DNA of 44,487 bases from Martelella mediterranea (GTDB lineage Bacteria > Pseudomonadota > Alphaproteobacteria > Rhizobiales > Rhizobiaceae). Under the pieces are notes generated by a model. The model was not told the origin of the DNA and searched no databases. It worked only from the letters and a program-made list of their open reading frames with translations. Location: NCBI GenBank assembly GCA_003001975.1, contig PVUG01000023.1, forward strand, positions 1 through 44,487. The letters run 5' to 3'. Positions within the stretch are counted from its first letter, which is position 1. Every line of letters starts with the position of its first letter. Both the position numbers and the translations under genes were made by a program. Positions 42,859-44,487 of the stretch are shown one piece after another.

Positions 42859-43956
42859 ATGTGCACGTCCCTGCTCTACACAGATCTTTCCGGCTCCGTT
42901 TACGCAGGACGCACACTGGAGCTGCCGGTGGAACTGCCTTATCTGGCGGCGTTCCTGCCCAGCGGCACACCGCTTTCGTCAAAGGCCGGCAATCATGCAC
43001 CGCTTACCTATGAGAGCCGCTACGACATTTTCGGCGTCGTGGTGCCCAATGGCAGCGTCGAGGACCTGAAAGTGGTGGAAGGCCTGAACGAGGCCGGGCT
43101 GAATTTCTCCCTGCTTGCCTTCGCCGACACGCATGGCCCCGATGACACGCAAGCCGAGGATGTGCCGGTGCTGTCGGCAATCGATCTCGGCGCATGGATG
43201 CTGGCACAGTTTTCCACCGTGGCGGAAGTCAGGGAAGCGCTTGAAAAGCAGACGGTTCTGGTCGATCCGCTGGCAGCCCTCGGCGGCGTTGTGCCGCCGT
43301 TCCACTACACGGTTCATGACCGGAGCGGCGCGTCCATCGTCATCGAATTCTTCGACGGCGAACGCCATATCTTCGACAATCCGCTGGGCGTGATGACCAA
43401 CAGCCCGCGTTTCGACTGGCACCTGACCAATCTCAACAACTATACCCATCTCAGCAATATCGACCATTCAAGCGCGACCTTGCTCGGACAGAATTTCATA
43501 CAGCCCGATTCCGGCATCGCCACGGTGACGCTGCCCGGTTCGGACACCGCCGTCGACCGGTTTGTCCGGGCCGTCTATTACGCCCATTTTTCAGAAAAGG
43601 CGGACGGACCCGAAGCGTCGCTGCGCCAGCTTGGCCATGTGATGAACAAGTTCGACCGGCCAAAGGGGGCCTCCGTCTATTCCAGCGCCAAGGCCAGCGC
43701 ACTGACGGAATCGGCCACCAGGCTGACCGGCCAGCAACCGGCGCAAAAACCGGAATTCATCACCGAATACACCTCCTGGATCACGCTGATCGATCTGGAA
43801 CGCAGCACAGTGATGCTGCGCACCTATAACAGCCTCGGCTATGCGTCCTTCGACCTTGCCGCGCTGAAGGCCGGCGCCACCGGCCCCAAGGTCGTCCCGC
43901 TCGAAGCCTTCGATCAGGGCAGCCCCGACGCCGACAAGATGCTGCTGGCACTTTAA
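42859..43956 (+). CDS. Choloylglycine hydrolase-family linear amide C-N hydrolase
   Basis: A 365-residue N-terminal nucleophile hydrolase. Cys2 becomes the free N-terminal nucleophile after Met removal (MCTS). The catalytic set of penicillin V acylase and bile-salt hydrolase is complete: R18 in YAGRTLE, N82 in GLNF, N181 in VMTNSPRFDW and R234 in VDRFVRA. No signal peptide is seen, so it is cytoplasmic. The gene starts 102 bases after the TRAP binding-protein gene with no terminator between, and a terminator follows it, so it may be part of the thiamine-regulated transcript. Possible substrates are N-acyl amines, acyl homoserine lactones or an imported amide. Confidence 0.85.
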   Translation: MCTSLLYTDLSGSVYAGRTLELPVELPYLAAFLPSGTPLSSKAGNHAPLTYESRYDIFGVVVPNGSVEDLKVVEGLNEAGLNFSLLAFADTHGPDDTQAEDVPVLSAIDLGAWMLAQFSTVAEVREALEKQTVLVDPLAALGGVVPPFHYTVHDRSGASIVIEFFDGERHIFDNPLGVMTNSPRFDWHLTNLNNYTHLSNIDHSSATLLGQNFIQPDSGIATVTLPGSDTAVDRFVRAVYYAHFSEKADGPEASLRQLGHVMNKFDRPKGASVYSSAKASALTESATRLTGQQPAQKPEFITEYTSWITLIDLERSTVMLRTYNSLGYASFDLAALKAGATGPKVVPLEAFDQGSPDADKMLLAL

Positions 43957-43972
43957 GGCGTTTCAAACAGAA

Positions 43973-44011
43973 AACGCCGCATCCCAGAAAGACGCGGCGT
44001 TCAATTTGTTG
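43973..44011 (+). terminator. Terminator after the amide hydrolase gene
   Basis: AACGCCGC (43973-43980) and GCGGCGTT (43994-44001) form a perfect 8-bp stem, starting 17 bases after the stop codon and followed by CAATTTGTTG. It closes the riboswitch operon or at least its last gene. Confidence 0.75.
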
Positions 44012-44038
44012 ACAAAGCTCGCCCCACCCTCATTCGTC

Positions 44039-44061
44039 ACCCTCGGGCTTGTCCCGAGGGT
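44039..44061. repeat. REP-like palindrome
   Basis: ACCCTCGGG and CCCGAGGGT surround a CTTGT loop. The stretch upstream, TTGTTGACAAAGCTCGCCCC (44007-44026), matches the one that precedes the palindrome at 10680-10702 on the minus strand. Confidence 0.75.
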
Positions 44062-44159
44062 CTAAGCACGCGTGAACGCGACAGGCGTATCTGGCGAAAA
44101 GTCATTTTAAAACAGACTATTACTGGCCACCAACGCCGCTTGTGCTGAGCGGTGGTTAG

Positions 44160-44182
44160 ATCCTCGGGACAAGCCCGAGGAT
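44160..44182. repeat. REP-like palindrome
   Basis: ATCCTCGGG and CCCGAGGAT surround an ACAAG loop; the stem is identical to that at 10680-10702. Confidence 0.78.
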
Positions 44183-44212
44183 TGTTTGTTGAAAACGGTC
44201 TATTGTTAAAGC

Positions 44213-44240
44213 GGGACTGCGGGCTTGTCCCCGCAGTCCC
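44213..44240. repeat. REP-like palindrome next to the IS110 element
   Basis: GGGACTGCGGG and CCCGCAGTCCC form an 11-bp perfect stem with a CTTGTC loop. It lies closest to the transposase gene. IS110-family elements often insert in or near such palindromes, so it may mark the target. Confidence 0.72.
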
Positions 44241-44246
44241 GGCGAC

Positions 44247-44381
44247 AGGCGACCGTCCGAGGATTGGGACAGCACCCCAGGTCATCAAGGCTCCCTGCCG
44301 CCTTTTGCTTCACCGCTTGGAGAGTTGATTGGGCATAAGACGCCCGCAAACAATCCTAAGCCCGCAAAGGATAGCAGGACA
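44247..44381 (+). ncRNA. Candidate IS110 bridge RNA region
   Basis: Just upstream of the transposase start three hairpins can be drawn: GTCC/GGAC at 44254-44269; TCAA-GG-CTCC with GGAG-AG-TTGA (44285-44328), which has a 2x2 internal loop and a 24-base terminal loop; and ATCCT/AGGAT (44353-44372). IS110 elements encode a bridge RNA in this left non-coding end, with internal loops that pair with target and donor DNA. The structure and position fit, but the loops cannot be matched to a target without the full element. Confidence 0.35.
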
Positions 44382-44487
44382 ATGGACATTTTGCACACTG
44401 CACCGCATCGATGCTTCGGCATTGATGTCGCCAAGGACAATCTCGTCGTCAGTGACGGCGGCGCCTGCGTGACCATTCCCAACAATC
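44382..44487 (+). CDS. IS110-family transposase, N-terminal part (cut by window edge)
   Basis: The first 35 codons of a transposase are present, running to the window end. The segment CFGIDVAKDNLVV is the start of the IS110 DEDD (RuvC-like) domain, in which the Asp of GIDVAKD is the first catalytic acid. An AGGA site at about 44368-44371 precedes the ATG. It cannot be decided whether this gene and the C-terminal part at 1-342 are copies of one element. Confidence 0.85.
   Translation, partial: MDILHTAPHRCFGIDVAKDNLVVSDGGACVTIPNN

Larger units (their letters stand above)
43957..44381. other. Intergenic region with terminator, REP-like palindromes and IS110 left end
   Basis: This 425-base stretch has no protein gene. 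It holds the terminator at 43973, a TTGTTGACAAAGCT module, three REP-like palindromes and, next to the transposase start, a structured stretch that may be the bridge RNA of the IS110 element. The junction between chromosome and insertion sequence probably lies between about 44183 and 44285 but is not visible. Confidence 0.6.

Noticed and set aside
1-44487. tRNA or rRNA genes
   Set aside because: No cloverleaf-like or rRNA-like stretch was noticed in any intergenic region.

Overview
The window is high-GC DNA from an alphaproteobacterium, most likely of the order Hyphomicrobiales/Rhizobiales (Rhizobiaceae-like). Three things point there: the order divL-like kinase, tsaE, addB, addA, trxA; a DUF1127 gene followed by tandem CCUCCUCC-loop RNAs; and many sugar and organic-acid importers paired with sugar regulators. 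The exact genus cannot be read from the sequence. Both edges of the window lie inside IS110-family transposase genes in the same orientation: the C-terminal part at 1-342 and the N-terminal part at 44382-44487. Everything between is chromosomal-type cargo with uniform codon use.

Layout. (1) 502-9059: a catabolic operon of unknown substrate. It encodes a Gfo/Idh/MocA oxidoreductase, a DUF993 aldolase-like protein, a TIM-barrel isomerase, a three-part TctCBA-type carboxylate importer, a TetR regulator and an enolase-superfamily enzyme. A 26-bp palindrome sits at its promoter. (2) 9215-9520: a 47-aa DUF1127 protein followed by three hairpins with CCUCCUCC loops (CcsR/cuckoo RNA type). The last hairpin is also the terminator. 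(3) 9604-10395 (minus): a metallophosphoesterase, then a repeat-rich gap. (4) 10785-19338 (minus): a complete L-arabinose locus, araD-araA-araB plus a YtfQRT/YjfF-type ABC importer, with a divergent GbpR-type LysR regulator at 19632. (5) 20804-24549: a SapC-family protein, a short-chain dehydrogenase, periplasmic glucan protein OpgG and thioredoxin. (6) 24661-34416 (minus): addA, addB, tsaE and a PAS histidine kinase resembling DivL, which form a tightly overlapping housekeeping operon. (7) 34697-39040: an MFS transporter, a xylitol/polyol-type dehydrogenase, and a divergent SorC regulator overlapping a HAD phosphatase gene. (8) 39047-43956: a promoter, a TPP riboswitch, thiE, a fused TRAP permease, a TRAP binding protein and a choloylglycine-hydrolase-family amidase. 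(9) 43957-44487: a terminator, REP-like palindromes and the start of the second IS110 element.

The most interesting unit is (8). A clear TPP aptamer precedes thiE, and thiE overlaps the TRAP permease gene by ATGA. This puts a TRAP transporter in the thiamine regulon and predicts uptake of thiamine, a thiamine moiety or a breakdown product. The other strong leads are the cuckoo-type RNA locus, the uncharacterised DUF993 pathway and the candidate bridge RNA of the right-hand IS110 element. All functions are inferred from reading sequence and motifs; no database search was possible.
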